64,000 bases of DNA from Christiangramia portivictoriae DSM 23547 (GCF_000423045.1 NZ_AUHF01000001.1:930001-994000); one strand, 5' to 3'. Numbered from the stretch's first letter, positions 8,170-17,008 are shown. Numbers and translations are program-made. Notes: generated by a model from the sequence alone, not told the origin.

Positions 8170-8823
8170 ATGGATTTCAGTAGGATATTTTCTTTTTTAG
8201 AGGAATTAAATAGAAATAATTCTGTGGACTGGATGAATGAGCATCGCAATGAATATCATGAAATTCGTGATTCCTATATAACCTGGCTGAATGAACTTGA
8301 TATAAAACTCGCAGCCATAGATGAAAATTATACGCCTACTGAAGGTAGAAGAGCTATTAACCGAATCAATAATAATTTGATGTTTCATCCAAATAAACCG
8401 GTTTATAAGGATCATTTTGGAGCCGGGCTGGATGATAAGCCGGAGAAAGGAGATTTTTATATTCATATTGGAATAAACGGAAGTTTTGTAGCCGGAGGAT
8501 TCTATCGACCAAAAAAGACTATTCTTGATAGTATACGATCGGCAATAGACTATAATGGTGAGGTTTTTCAGGAAATTGTTAATAAGGATTCATTTGTTAG
8601 AACATTCGGCGGACTTTTGGATGACGATAAGTTGAAAACTGCACCCAAAGGCTTTGCTAAGGATCATCCACATATTGAGTTGCTTCGCAATAAGACCTTC
8701 GCGGTACAGTTGGATCTTTCGGAACAACAAATTTTAAGCAGTGATTTTCAGGAACAACTGGTAGAAATATATAAGCAGATGCTACCTTTCAGAAATTATT
8801 TAAACAAAGCAATCACAGTCTGA
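8170..8823 (+). CDS. DUF2461 family protein
   Basis: A 217-residue protein from ATG 8170; the frame is open upstream to a TTG at 8122, but a GATCTTTG -7-like box at 8144-8151 lies between them, so the later start fits better. DUF2461 (TIGR02453) features are clear: FLEELNRNNSVDWMNEHRNEY at the N terminus (about residues 6-26), then INRINNNLMFHPNKPVYKDHFG and a later region with DHPHIELLRNKTFAV. The family is widespread and its function is unknown. It is 10 bases upstream of apt, so the two are likely co-transcribed. Confidence 0.85.
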   Translation: MDFSRIFSFLEELNRNNSVDWMNEHRNEYHEIRDSYITWLNELDIKLAAIDENYTPTEGRRAINRINNNLMFHPNKPVYKDHFGAGLDDKPEKGDFYIHIGINGSFVAGGFYRPKKTILDSIRSAIDYNGEVFQEIVNKDSFVRTFGGLLDDDKLKTAPKGFAKDHPHIELLRNKTFAVQLDLSEQQILSSDFQEQLVEIYKQMLPFRNYLNKAITV

Positions 8824-8833
8824 TCTAAAAATT

Positions 8834-9346
8834 ATGGAACTGAAGAAATATATTCGTGAAATAGAGAACTTTCCGAAGCAGGGAATAGGGTACAAAGATA
8901 TAAGCCCATTACTACTGGATCATAAAGCGATGAAAGAAGTTGTCGCTGGTTTTGTAGCCAGGCTTTCAGACGTAAAAATAGATAAAGTTGTGGGTATGGA
9001 GTCCAGAGGCTTCTTTTTCGCAAGCCTGCTGGCACAGGAGCTCCAAGCTGGTTTCGTGCCGGTGAGAAAGCCGGGTAAACTACCTGCTAAAACTTTCAAA
9101 CAGGAATACGACCTGGAGTATGGAAGCGATAGTCTGGAAATTCATCAGGACGCAATCCAGGAAGGTGAAAACGTGCTCATACACGATGATGTGCTTGCTA
9201 CCGGCGGAACCGCGCTTGCTACCTGCAATCTTGTAGAAAAATGCAAAGGCAATATCGTGCAATGTAACTTTTTGATCGAACTCGATTTTCTTGGCGGTAG
9301 AGAACGTATTTCGAATTACGATGTGGTGTCACTCATTCATTACTAG
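8834..9346 (+). CDS. apt: Adenine phosphoribosyltransferase
   Basis: A 170-residue type I phosphoribosyltransferase that salvages adenine to AMP using PRPP. The PRPP loop LIHDDVLATGGTA spans about residues 115-127. The N-terminal IREIENFPKQGIGYKDISPLL and the VGMESRGFFFASLLA segment are typical of Apt. It begins 10 bases after the DUF2461 stop. Confidence 0.95.
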   Translation: MELKKYIREIENFPKQGIGYKDISPLLLDHKAMKEVVAGFVARLSDVKIDKVVGMESRGFFFASLLAQELQAGFVPVRKPGKLPAKTFKQEYDLEYGSDSLEIHQDAIQEGENVLIHDDVLATGGTALATCNLVEKCKGNIVQCNFLIELDFLGGRERISNYDVVSLIHY

Positions 9347-9351
9347 TCCAA

Positions 9352-9504
9352 TCAATCCAGAGAGTTTTTAGTGACCCAAAGTCGCCAGCCAATGATGGCC
9401 ATCTGTATTTTATTTGCTTTTTGTAGGTCCAGCTCTTTTTTGGAATAACTGGGAAGGATTTTCTTATTGATCCTTGCGAGCAACTTGAAAAATGATTTTG
9501 TCAT
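9352..9504 (-). CDS. Short basic conserved protein, 50 residues
   Basis: Reading the minus strand from ATG at 9502-9504 to TGA at 9352-9354 gives a 50-residue Lys-rich protein beginning MTKSFFKLLARINKKILPSY and ending GWRLWVTKNSLD. I recall near-identical 50-residue proteins throughout Flavobacteriia, often labelled SsrA-binding protein in databases. That label is doubtful because SmpB is about 150 residues long, and none of its OB fold is here. The gene is convergent with apt and fills most of what would otherwise be a 312-base gap. Real function unknown. Confidence 0.75.
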   Translation of the reverse strand: MTKSFFKLLARINKKILPSYSKKELDLQKANKIQMAIIGWRLWVTKNSLD

Positions 9505-9634
9505 TGGTCATGCTATTATTTCTGAAAGGTACAAAATATTCATTCCCAGCATAATCAACTTCCTTCTGCAAATCTGGATTATATTATGCCGTGTGCAAAT
9601 TGAGTGGAAATTCAGGCAAGTCTTCGAATTCCTC

Positions 9635-9642
9635 TATCTTCG
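9635..9642 (+). promoter_or_regulatory. Candidate -7 box (TATCTTCG) before the Na+/Ca2+ exchanger
   Basis: TATCTTCG (one mismatch to TAnnTTTG) is 17 bases before the ATG at 9659. It supports that start over the longer frame from 9467, which would cross the opposite-strand small gene. Confidence 0.45.
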
Positions 9643-9658
9643 CAAAAAAATACCTTCT

Positions 9659-10603
9659 ATGAGCATTGTTTTTCTAATTGTTGGTTTTGTCCTGCTAGTA
9701 ATAGGAGGAGAGTTCCTGGTTCGAAGTTCTGTAGCAATTTCTCTCAAACTCAGTATTTCCAGAATGGTGGTTGGTCTCACCGTGGTATCCTTTGCTACTT
9801 CAGCACCAGAGCTTTTGGTGAGCCTGCAGGCTGCTATCGATGGATTTTCAGATATATCACTGGGTAACGTGATAGGTTCTAATATTGCTAATATAGGCCT
9901 GGTGCTGGGATTAACGGCAATGGTGTCGCCATTGATGGTAGATCGTGATTTTTATAAGATCAACTGGCCAGTCATGATGTTATTTTCCATAGTGCTTTAT
10001 TTCTTTCTACAGAGTGAAAACGTATTGTCGCGATTGGAAGGAGGGCTTTTACTCCTTGGACTGGTAGGATATATGTTTTTGTTGATCAAGCGATCGAGAA
10101 GAAAAGATAAAGTCGTTGCAGATGAGGTAGATCTTTCCCTGCAGGATGTGCGGAGTATAAAACTGGGAATCTGGTTAGTAATTGGTATTCTCGCCTTGTG
10201 GGGCGGTTCAGAATTACTGGTGATGGGTGCAGTGGATCTTGCCACTCAACTCGGCATTAGCGAAAGGGTTGTGTCTGTTACAATTATCGCTATTGGAACC
10301 AGCGTTCCAGAACTCGCAGCATCCCTAATCGCAGCAATGAAAAAGGAAAAAGCCATATCCCTGGGTAATCTCATAGGCTCCAATATTTTTAATATCGCGT
10401 CTGTCTTGGGATTAACGGCCTTAATCAAACCGGTGGTGGTACAATCTTCAGCAATTCTGACCAATGACATGATCTGGATGCTGGCCATAGCATTTGCATT
10501 ATTACCCTTATTACTACTTCCTAAACCTTCAGAGATGGGTAGAAAAGAAGGCTTTGGTCTAATCGTCGCCTATGCCATATTTATCCTCATTACTATAGTT
10601 TAA
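9659..10603 (+). CDS. Calcium/sodium antiporter (CaCA family, YrbG-like)
   Basis: A 314-residue inner-membrane protein with about ten helices and the two inverted alpha repeats that form the ion site: FATSAPELL with GSNIANIG in the first half and IGTSVPELAAS with GSNIFNIA in the second. This is the K+-independent Na+/Ca2+ exchanger type YrbG. I start at ATG 9659 because the conserved first helix begins there. No terminator with a clear T run follows, but a GC-rich hairpin occurs at 10674-10699. Confidence 0.9.
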   Translation: MSIVFLIVGFVLLVIGGEFLVRSSVAISLKLSISRMVVGLTVVSFATSAPELLVSLQAAIDGFSDISLGNVIGSNIANIGLVLGLTAMVSPLMVDRDFYKINWPVMMLFSIVLYFFLQSENVLSRLEGGLLLLGLVGYMFLLIKRSRRKDKVVADEVDLSLQDVRSIKLGIWLVIGILALWGGSELLVMGAVDLATQLGISERVVSVTIIAIGTSVPELAASLIAAMKKEKAISLGNLIGSNIFNIASVLGLTALIKPVVVQSSAILTNDMIWMLAIAFALLPLLLLPKPSEMGRKEGFGLIVAYAIFILITIV

Positions 10604-10673
10604 ATCCTAATACCTTATTAAATCCCTGCGGAAGAAGGGGTGCTGTATATTAATTTTTGGTTAAAATTCAGAA

Positions 10674-10699
10674 ACAACCCTTAAAAAATAGGGGGTTGT
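10674..10699 (+). terminator. Possible hairpin after the antiporter
   Basis: The stem ACAACCC (10674-10680) with GGGTTGT (10693-10699) has a 12-base A-rich loop. No immediate T run follows, so it is a weak terminator candidate. Confidence 0.3.
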
Positions 10700-10755
10700 C
10701 TTAAAGTGGGCTTATTTTTTACGAAATCGGCACTAACTTTTTAGTGCATATCACT

Positions 10756-10763
10756 TATATTCG
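10756..10763 (+). promoter_or_regulatory. Candidate -7 box (TATATTCG) before glnN
   Basis: TATATTCG has one mismatch to TAnnTTTG and follows a T-rich stretch near 10735. It would give an 80-base leader containing the inverted repeat at 10785-10809. Confidence 0.45.
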
Positions 10764-10784
10764 CAACTTGAATTGATAATTACT

Positions 10785-10809
10785 GAATTATCTGATGATC
10801 TGATAGTTC
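10785..10809. repeat. Imperfect inverted repeat in the glnN leader
   Basis: GAATTATC (10785-10792) and GATAGTTC (10802-10809) are inverted repeats with one mismatch, separated by nine bases that themselves contain CTGAT twice. It lies between the probable glnN promoter and its ATG. It could be an operator or an RNA hairpin controlling glutamine synthetase; this is inference. Confidence 0.4.
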
Positions 10810-10844
10810 AATCATTTATAAACCAACACAATTAATATTTCAGC

Positions 10845-13031
10845 ATGTCAACTTTAAGATTCCAAGCTTTAAAAGAAACATTAAACAGGAAGCCAGTTAA
10901 GATTGAAGAACCTAAAAGACGTTCCGAAATTTTTGGCAGCAACGTGTTTAATGAAAGGGTTATGAGACAATTCTTAACCAAGGAGGCTTTTACCAATGTT
11001 ATGGAAGCCATCGAAACGGGTAAGAAAATTGATCGTAATGTAGCAGACCACATTTCAACCGGAATGAAGGAATGGGCTATTTCCAAGGGTGTTACTCACT
11101 ATACTCACTGGTTTCAGCCACTTACCGGTGCAACTGCAGAAAAACACGATTCATTCTTCGAACCAATGGACGGTGGTACCGCAGTAGAGAAATTTGGAGG
11201 AGGAGCGCTAGTTCAACAGGAACCTGATGCATCAAGTTTTCCAAATGGTGGGATAAGAAATACTTTTGAAGCAAGAGGTTACACTGCATGGGATCCTACA
11301 TCTCCAGCATTTATCTGGGGAACTACCTTGTGTATTCCTACGGTTTTTGTAGCCTACACAGGAGAAGCTCTTGATAACAAGACACCACTTCTAAGAGCTT
11401 TACAGGCGGTTGATAATGCGGCGACAGATGTTGCTAAATATTTTGATAAAAACGTAAAGAAAGTCAATGCTACCCTTGGTTGGGAACAGGAATATTTCCT
11501 GATCGATTCGGCTCTTACAGCATCCAGACCTGATATCACCTTGACCGGTAGAACTTTATTAGGACATTCTCCAGCGAAAGGACAGCAGTTGGATGATCAC
11601 TATTTTGGATCTATACCTTCAAGAGCGATCGCTTTTATGATGGACCTGGAAATCGAATGTATGAAACTTGGTATTCCGGTGAAGACCCGTCATAACGAGG
11701 TGGCACCGAACCAGTTCGAACTTGCTCCTGTGTTTGAAGAAGCAAACCTTTCAGTAGATCATAACTCTCTTATCATGGATGTGATGAAGAAAGTTGGTGA
11801 AAGACATAATTTTAGCGTGTTAATGCACGAAAAACCATTTGCCGGAATCAACGGTAGTGGTAAACATAATAACTGGTCTTTAGCGACAGATACCGGAGTA
11901 AATTTATTGTCTCCAGGTTCTACACCAATGAAGAACCTTCAGTTCCTTACCTTCTTCGTAAATACGATCAAAGCTGTTTATGACAATGAGGAATTACTAA
12001 GAGCTGCGATTGCAAGTGCTTCCAATGATCACCGTCTTGGAGCGAACGAGGCACCGCCAGCAATTATTTCAGTATTTATAGGAAGTCAGCTAACCAAAGT
12101 GCTGGATGAATTGGAGAAAGTAACCGATGGAAAACTTTCCCCTCAGGAGAAAACAGAATTAAAGCTGAATGTTGTTGGGAAAATTCCTGAAATTCTGCTT
12201 GATAACACTGATAGAAACAGAACATCACCATTCGCCTTCACAGGAAATAAGTTCGAGTTTAGAGCTGTTGGTTCCTTGGCGAACTGTGCTGGAGCGATGA
12301 CAGTACTTAACAGTATCGTGGCGAAGCAGTTGAAGGAATTTAAAGTTGAGGTTGATAAGCTTATCAAGGACAAGAAAATGAAGAAAGACGATGCTGTCTT
12401 TAATGTTCTTAGAGAGTATATCAAGAAATCCAAGAAAATTAGATTTGAAGGAGATGGTTATGGGGAAGCCTGGGAAAAGGAAGCAGAAAAACGCGGACTT
12501 AGTAACAACAGAACTACGCCACTAGCTTTAAAAGCGCAGGTAAGTAAGAAGACTATCGCCCTGTACAAGGAACTTGGAGTAATGAACGAAACCGAGATCG
12601 AAGCAAGGCATGAAATTGAATTGGAAGAATATGCTATGAGAATCCAGATTGAAGGACGTATTCTTGGAGATATCGCCAGAAATCACATTATTCCGACTTC
12701 CATAAGATACCAGAACATCCTGATCAAGAATGTACGCGGTTTGAAAGACATTTATGCTGATGATTTCGCTAGACACGCGAAAGAGCAGTTAGAAATCATT
12801 GAAAGCATTTCTTCTCATATTGCCAGCATCAATTCTAACGTGAATGCGATGATCGAAGCTAGAAAGATCGCGAATAAAATGGAGGATGCTGAAGAACGAG
12901 CATTTGCATACTGTGATGATGTGAAGCCTTATTTTGAAGAAATTAGATATCACTGTGATAAACTGGAGCTATTGGTAGATGACGAGATCTGGCCGTTAGC
13001 TAAATACAGAGAATTACTTTTCACCAGATAA
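10845..13031 (+). CDS. glnN: Glutamine synthetase type III
   Basis: A 728-residue GSIII enzyme, the large form common in Bacteroidota, which makes glutamine from glutamate, ammonia and ATP. Visible signatures include the GSIII N-terminal domain (SEIFGSNVFNERVMRQFLTKEAF near residues 27-49), the metal-binding GWEQEYFLID motif, NEVAPNQFELAP, the ATP-binding HEKPFAGINGSGKHNNWS and the NRTSPFAFTGNKFEFRAVGS region. It stands alone between a leader with an inverted repeat and a strong terminator. It works with PII and Amt encoded at 30.7-32.3 kb. Confidence 0.96.
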   Translation: MSTLRFQALKETLNRKPVKIEEPKRRSEIFGSNVFNERVMRQFLTKEAFTNVMEAIETGKKIDRNVADHISTGMKEWAISKGVTHYTHWFQPLTGATAEKHDSFFEPMDGGTAVEKFGGGALVQQEPDASSFPNGGIRNTFEARGYTAWDPTSPAFIWGTTLCIPTVFVAYTGEALDNKTPLLRALQAVDNAATDVAKYFDKNVKKVNATLGWEQEYFLIDSALTASRPDITLTGRTLLGHSPAKGQQLDDHYFGSIPSRAIAFMMDLEIECMKLGIPVKTRHNEVAPNQFELAPVFEEANLSVDHNSLIMDVMKKVGERHNFSVLMHEKPFAGINGSGKHNNWSLATDTGVNLLSPGSTPMKNLQFLTFFVNTIKAVYDNEELLRAAIASASNDHRLGANEAPPAIISVFIGSQLTKVLDELEKVTDGKLSPQEKTELKLNVVGKIPEILLDNTDRNRTSPFAFTGNKFEFRAVGSLANCAGAMTVLNSIVAKQLKEFKVEVDKLIKDKKMKKDDAVFNVLREYIKKSKKIRFEGDGYGEAWEKEAEKRGLSNNRTTPLALKAQVSKKTIALYKELGVMNETEIEARHEIELEEYAMRIQIEGRILGDIARNHIIPTSIRYQNILIKNVRGLKDIYADDFARHAKEQLEIIESISSHIASINSNVNAMIEARKIANKMEDAEERAFAYCDDVKPYFEEIRYHCDKLELLVDDEIWPLAKYRELLFTR

Positions 13032-13053
13032 TTTCTAAAGATTTTAGAAGAAG

Positions 13054-13080
13054 AAAAACCACGCTAAAAGCGTGGTTTTT
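13054..13080 (+). terminator. Strong terminator after glnN
   Basis: The perfect stem AAAAACCACGC/GCGTGGTTTTT (13054-13064 with 13070-13080) around TAAAA runs into more T residues. Confidence 0.9.
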
Positions 13081-13124
13081 TTGTTTTAATAGCTGGTATA
13101 ATTTCCCAGATACTCTAAACTAGT

Positions 13125-13132
13125 TATCTTTG
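13125..13132 (+). promoter_or_regulatory. Candidate -7 box (TATCTTTG) before purM
   Basis: A TATCTTTG box lies 20 bases before the purM ATG. Confidence 0.6.
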
Positions 13133-13151
13133 AACACTCTAAGTTATATTC

Positions 13152-14333
13152 ATGAGCAAAGAAATTAGCAAAAGGTATTCAGGTAGAGGTGTATCTGCTG
13201 GAAAAGAGGATGTTCACAATGCGATAAAGAATGTCGACAAAGGTCTTTTTCCCAAAGCTTTTTGTAAGATCGTGCCAGATCATTTAACAGGAAGTAAAGA
13301 TCATTGCTTGATCATGCATGCCGATGGTGCTGGAACGAAATCGTCACTGGCGTATATGTACTGGAAAGAAACTGGCGACCTTTCGGTTTGGAAAGGGATT
13401 GCCCAGGATGCTTTAATTATGAATATTGATGATCTTTTATGTGTTGGGGCTACCAGTAACATTTTGCTTTCTTCCACAATCGGGCGCAATAAAAATCTTA
13501 TCCCGGGTGAGGTAATTTCCGCCATTATTAATGGGACAGAGGAATTAATTTCAGAATTGAGAAAATTTGGAGTCGAAATTCATTCGACTGGTGGAGAAAC
13601 GGCAGACGTGGGAGATTTGGTAAGAACAATCATAGTTGATTCTACGGTAACTGCCAGAATGCCGCGAAACAAAGTCATTGACAACACAAATATTAAACCC
13701 GGAAATGTGATCGTTGGTCTTTCTTCTTCTGGACAGGCCTCATATGAAACCGATTATAATGGCGGTATGGGTAGCAACGGTCTTACCTCTGCGCGCCATG
13801 ATGTTTTCTCTAAGACTTTAGCTGAAAAATATCCTGAAAGTTTTGATAGTGCTATTCCTGAAGAGCTGATATATTCAGGAACCAGAAATTTAACCGATGT
13901 TGTTGAGGATAGTCCTGTAGATGCAGGGAAGCTGGTACTATCACCTACCAGAACTTATGCGCCGGTGGTTCAGAAGCTGCTCTCCGAAATTGGAGCTGAG
14001 AATATTAATGGAATGGTACACTGCAGTGGAGGGGCGCAAACCAAGATTCTGCACTTTGTAGATGATCTGCATATTATAAAAGATAATATGTTTCCTACGC
14101 CACCTTTGTTCAAACTTATTCAGAAGGAAAGTAAAACCGACTGGAAAGAAATGTACCAGGTTTTTAACATGGGACATCGTATGGAAATTTATATCGAGGA
14201 AGCTCATGCAGATAAGGTTATCGAAATTTCAAAGTCTTTCAATATAGACGCGCAGGTAGTGGGGAGAGTAGAGGCAGCTGACAGTAAAAAGCTGACAATT
14301 AACAGTGAGTATGGTACGTTTGAGTATAGCTAA
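13152..14333 (+). CDS. purM: Phosphoribosylformylglycinamidine cyclo-ligase (AIR synthase)
   Basis: A 393-residue AIR-synthase superfamily protein, the form Bacteroidota use for purine ring closure to AIR. The N-terminal YSGRGVSAGKEDVHNAIK, the ADGAGTKSSLAY nucleotide loop, MNIDDLLCVGA and the HSTGGETADVGD segment correspond to PurM motifs. The C-terminal domain has GMVHCSGGAQTKI and MGHRMEIYI. It is longer than E. coli PurM (about 345 residues) and diverged, so some databases call it only AIR synthase-related. It has its own promoter and no purine gene next to it. Confidence 0.85.
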   Translation: MSKEISKRYSGRGVSAGKEDVHNAIKNVDKGLFPKAFCKIVPDHLTGSKDHCLIMHADGAGTKSSLAYMYWKETGDLSVWKGIAQDALIMNIDDLLCVGATSNILLSSTIGRNKNLIPGEVISAIINGTEELISELRKFGVEIHSTGGETADVGDLVRTIIVDSTVTARMPRNKVIDNTNIKPGNVIVGLSSSGQASYETDYNGGMGSNGLTSARHDVFSKTLAEKYPESFDSAIPEELIYSGTRNLTDVVEDSPVDAGKLVLSPTRTYAPVVQKLLSEIGAENINGMVHCSGGAQTKILHFVDDLHIIKDNMFPTPPLFKLIQKESKTDWKEMYQVFNMGHRMEIYIEEAHADKVIEISKSFNIDAQVVGRVEAADSKKLTINSEYGTFEYS

Positions 14334-14395
14334 GTACACAAATTAACTTCAAATAAGCTCGGGGCAAGAGCATTTCAGGTTATTAGTTTTAAAAG

Positions 14396-15100
14396 ATGAA
14401 ATTCTGGTTAGCCTTACTGGTTTTAGTTATGATCACCATGAACGTCATGGCGATTCATTATCTTGATCCTGTAAGCGATCGATGGTTTAGACTACTTGCA
14501 ACGCTAGTTTTTTATTCGTTATTCTTAATAAATTATAGAGAAAATAGGAAATTGCTTCTCGCTTTTTCACTGCTAACCTTATGTGACGGACTGCTCGTTT
14601 TTTATGAAGATGCAATTATTCGAAATCTCATTTATTTCGTACGAATATCTGGTTACTTGGCCATTGTCAACTTTCTTTCCGCTCAATTAGCACGTCTAAG
14701 GTTTAATTTTATCACTTTTATATTTTCAGCTTTTATTGTTGTTCTTGATCTATACATGTTACATGATATGGCTACGTATATTCCGGGTTATCGGGAGGAT
14801 CTCATTTTCACGGTTCTTTTTTATCTCATGGGCTTAGTTTCTCTTGTGCTAGTTGGAACCTGTATTTCTTATCTTAATAGGTATGCCGATGTAAAAGGTT
14901 TTTTGCTTGTAGTCATTTCGATATGTTTCGTGCTATCTGATCTCACATTTTACAATGCTTACTATTTGGATTTTGACATTTTCTATTATGCAGATAGGGT
15001 TGTCAATATCATAGGAATGGCGCTTCTAGTAATACTTGCAAAGAAATGGGTTCAGGATAAAAAGTCTGAAACGCTGACAGATTCAATAAATTTGGAATGA
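14396..15100 (+). CDS. Polytopic membrane protein, tandem paralogue 1 (YhhN-like)
   Basis: A 234-residue protein with about eight hydrophobic segments. The segment CFVLSDLTFYNAYYLDFD (about residues 179-196) resembles the FVLSDSLLA motif of the YhhN/TMEM86 lysoplasmalogenase family, and LLTLCDGLLVFYED resembles the first acidic motif, so a distant YhhN relation is an inference. It is clearly homologous to the next gene over its whole length (shared LHDMA.YIP.Y, TCISYLNRYA, YNAYYLDF) and more weakly to the third. Function unconfirmed. Confidence 0.75.
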   Translation: MKFWLALLVLVMITMNVMAIHYLDPVSDRWFRLLATLVFYSLFLINYRENRKLLLAFSLLTLCDGLLVFYEDAIIRNLIYFVRISGYLAIVNFLSAQLARLRFNFITFIFSAFIVVLDLYMLHDMATYIPGYREDLIFTVLFYLMGLVSLVLVGTCISYLNRYADVKGFLLVVISICFVLSDLTFYNAYYLDFDIFYYADRVVNIIGMALLVILAKKWVQDKKSETLTDSINLE

Positions 15101-15519
15101 AGTTCTAGAGACAGTTTCTTAAGATTCACAATTACTAATTAAACGAACCCCTGATATTTCGTAAAAAATCACCTGGTCCTACCCGATTTAGTACGTCGTA
15201 CAAAATAACATCCCTAAGCTTTATGAATAGAATGGAATTGAATATACATAATCCAGAATTCTCGATACCAGTTTAATTCCGAAGAATGTTAGCACAAATT
15301 AGATGAATCTATGTCATCATTCCAAATTGCCAATTATTAAATTATTAGCTATTTTTAGAGCATCAAATGTTATATAAAACTTGTATTTTTTATACCTAGG
15401 ATCGTAAATAATAGTCGTCTCCAGTATGATGTTTTCATAGGCAAGTAAAGACTTTCAGAAGGAACGCGTTTTATACCAACGCAGCGTGAGTTATAGACTG
15501 GTAAAGTAAAAATAATTGT
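15101..15519. other. AT-rich gap between paralogues 1 and 2, no gene seen
   Basis: These 419 bases contain no coding frame I can support on either strand and no strong terminator. The only small structure seen is GCGTT/AACGC (15466-15470 with 15478-15482). The stretch might hold the promoter of paralogue 2, or the decayed remains of a further copy. Confidence 0.5.
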
Positions 15520-16209
15520 ATGAAAACCTGGTTTAGTCTATTTGTCCTTACCTTGATCGCAATCAATGTTGGTGCCTTTTATTATCTTGATCAATTTACT
15601 GCTCGATACTTCCAGTTGTTTTCAACCGCTTCTTTCTTCATATTCTTTTTGTTTAAGTATAAAACCGAAACGAGAATATTATTAGTTCTGGCGTTGCTGA
15701 CTGTTTGTGATGGGCTAATTATCAATTACGAAGATCCGCTATTCAAGAAAATCATTTACGCTGTCCGCATTCTCAGCTATCTAACAATAATCTCTTATTT
15801 ATATCCTTATTTATCTAAACTTAAACTCAATCTTTTTACTCTGATTATAGTGAGTTTTGTTATCGGGATCGACGTGTATCTTCTGCATGACATGGCGGTG
15901 TATATACCTAACTATTCGGTTGATATCATTTTTACTGTTCTTTTCTATATGCTGGGCTTGACATCTCTTGCGTTGGTTGCGACCTGTATTTCGTATTTAA
16001 ACAGGTATGCAAATACAAAAGGCTTTCTTATAGTGTTGGTGTCATTTTGTTTTGTGCTTTCAGATATAACTTTTTATAATGCTTACTATCTGGACTTTAA
16101 GGTTTTTTATTATGTTGATAAGATAGCAAATGTCATAGGGATAGCTTCCCTGATTATATTTGCTAAAAAATCAATAGTTAGTAAAACTGAGAATCTGTTG
16201 AATAAGTAA
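15520..16209 (+). CDS. Polytopic membrane protein, tandem paralogue 2 (YhhN-like)
   Basis: A 229-residue protein with the same hydrophobic pattern as the first gene. The two are most alike in the C-terminal half: IIFTVLFYMLGLTSLALV, TCISYLNRYA.TKGFL and FCFVLSDITFYNAYYLDF are nearly the same in both. The acidic residues Asp and Glu in TVCDGLIINYEDP and the FVLSD Asp are kept, as expected if these form an active site. It lies 62 bases before the third copy. Function unconfirmed; a lysoplasmalogenase-like enzyme or sensor is possible. Confidence 0.75.
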   Translation: MKTWFSLFVLTLIAINVGAFYYLDQFTARYFQLFSTASFFIFFLFKYKTETRILLVLALLTVCDGLIINYEDPLFKKIIYAVRILSYLTIISYLYPYLSKLKLNLFTLIIVSFVIGIDVYLLHDMAVYIPNYSVDIIFTVLFYMLGLTSLALVATCISYLNRYANTKGFLIVLVSFCFVLSDITFYNAYYLDFKVFYYVDKIANVIGIASLIIFAKKSIVSKTENLLNK

Positions 16210-16271
16210 TTCCTGTAAATGCAATCCAAATTTTCCTGAGTTTCGTAGGTATCACTTAAAACTAACCTAAA

Positions 16272-16970
16272 ATGCTTTCAAAATATTTTTTGCTCATCCT
16301 GGCCGGTTTACTAGCGCTTTCCAATGCATTCTTAATCTCAGAATACGACCTCCAGATGATTAGATGGGGACGATTAGTTACAACTTCCGTCATCTTTATA
16401 TCTTTGATATGGAGGCAGCGGTCTGATAAACTGCTTCTTACCGCCGTCCTGTTTCTATTTTTATCTGATATTTTATTGCTGAATTATGAGCATGTATACA
16501 GCAATGCAGCCACGTTTTTGTCGCGTATTTCGGCGTACGTACTACTAGTACTTGTTATTTTTCCGGAGATAAGGATTCTGAAGATGAGCCTGGTGCAAAA
16601 AGTGGTATTTGCGCTGGTTTTTTCTTTGAATATTGCCATGCTATATGTATTGGTCGATATGGTTCCTGAAAAATATGAATATCCATTTTTAAATTCGTTG
16701 TTTTATATCTACGGAAGTGCCATGATCACCTTAGTTCTGGCTGCTATTTCCTATAGTAACATTTATTCCGATGCCACAGCCCTGTTTTTTACTGCTGGAG
16801 CTTTATGCCTTGTCTTTTCAGATATCATGTCCTTTATAGCTTATTACCTGGAATTTCATGAATTTTATTATGCTGATAGATTTTTCTATATTTTCGGTGT
16901 ATCTGCGCTGGTAAAGTTTTCCACCTTCAGTAGAAATCATGAGCCACTATTTGAAATGGAAAGGCTTTAA
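16272..16970 (+). CDS. Polytopic membrane protein, tandem paralogue 3 (YhhN-like)
   Basis: A 232-residue membrane protein that is the most diverged of the three. It keeps LLLNYEH near residue 75, AISYSNIY, and LVFSDIMSFIAYYLEFHEFYYADR near 182-205, which align with NAYYLDFDIFYYADR of paralogue 1. It lacks the LHDMA segment of the others, having LVDMVP instead. The shared order and spacing indicate old tandem duplication. It is followed by the prfA promoter. Confidence 0.72.
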   Translation: MLSKYFLLILAGLLALSNAFLISEYDLQMIRWGRLVTTSVIFISLIWRQRSDKLLLTAVLFLFLSDILLLNYEHVYSNAATFLSRISAYVLLVLVIFPEIRILKMSLVQKVVFALVFSLNIAMLYVLVDMVPEKYEYPFLNSLFYIYGSAMITLVLAAISYSNIYSDATALFFTAGALCLVFSDIMSFIAYYLEFHEFYYADRFFYIFGVSALVKFSTFSRNHEPLFEMERL

Positions 16971-17000
16971 AGCTTTTATATGATTTCAACCAAATTATCG

Positions 17001-17008
17001 TAAATTTG
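17001..17008 (+). promoter_or_regulatory. Candidate -7 box (TAAATTTG) before prfA
   Basis: TAAATTTG fits the -7 consensus and lies 25 bases before the prfA start. Confidence 0.55.
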
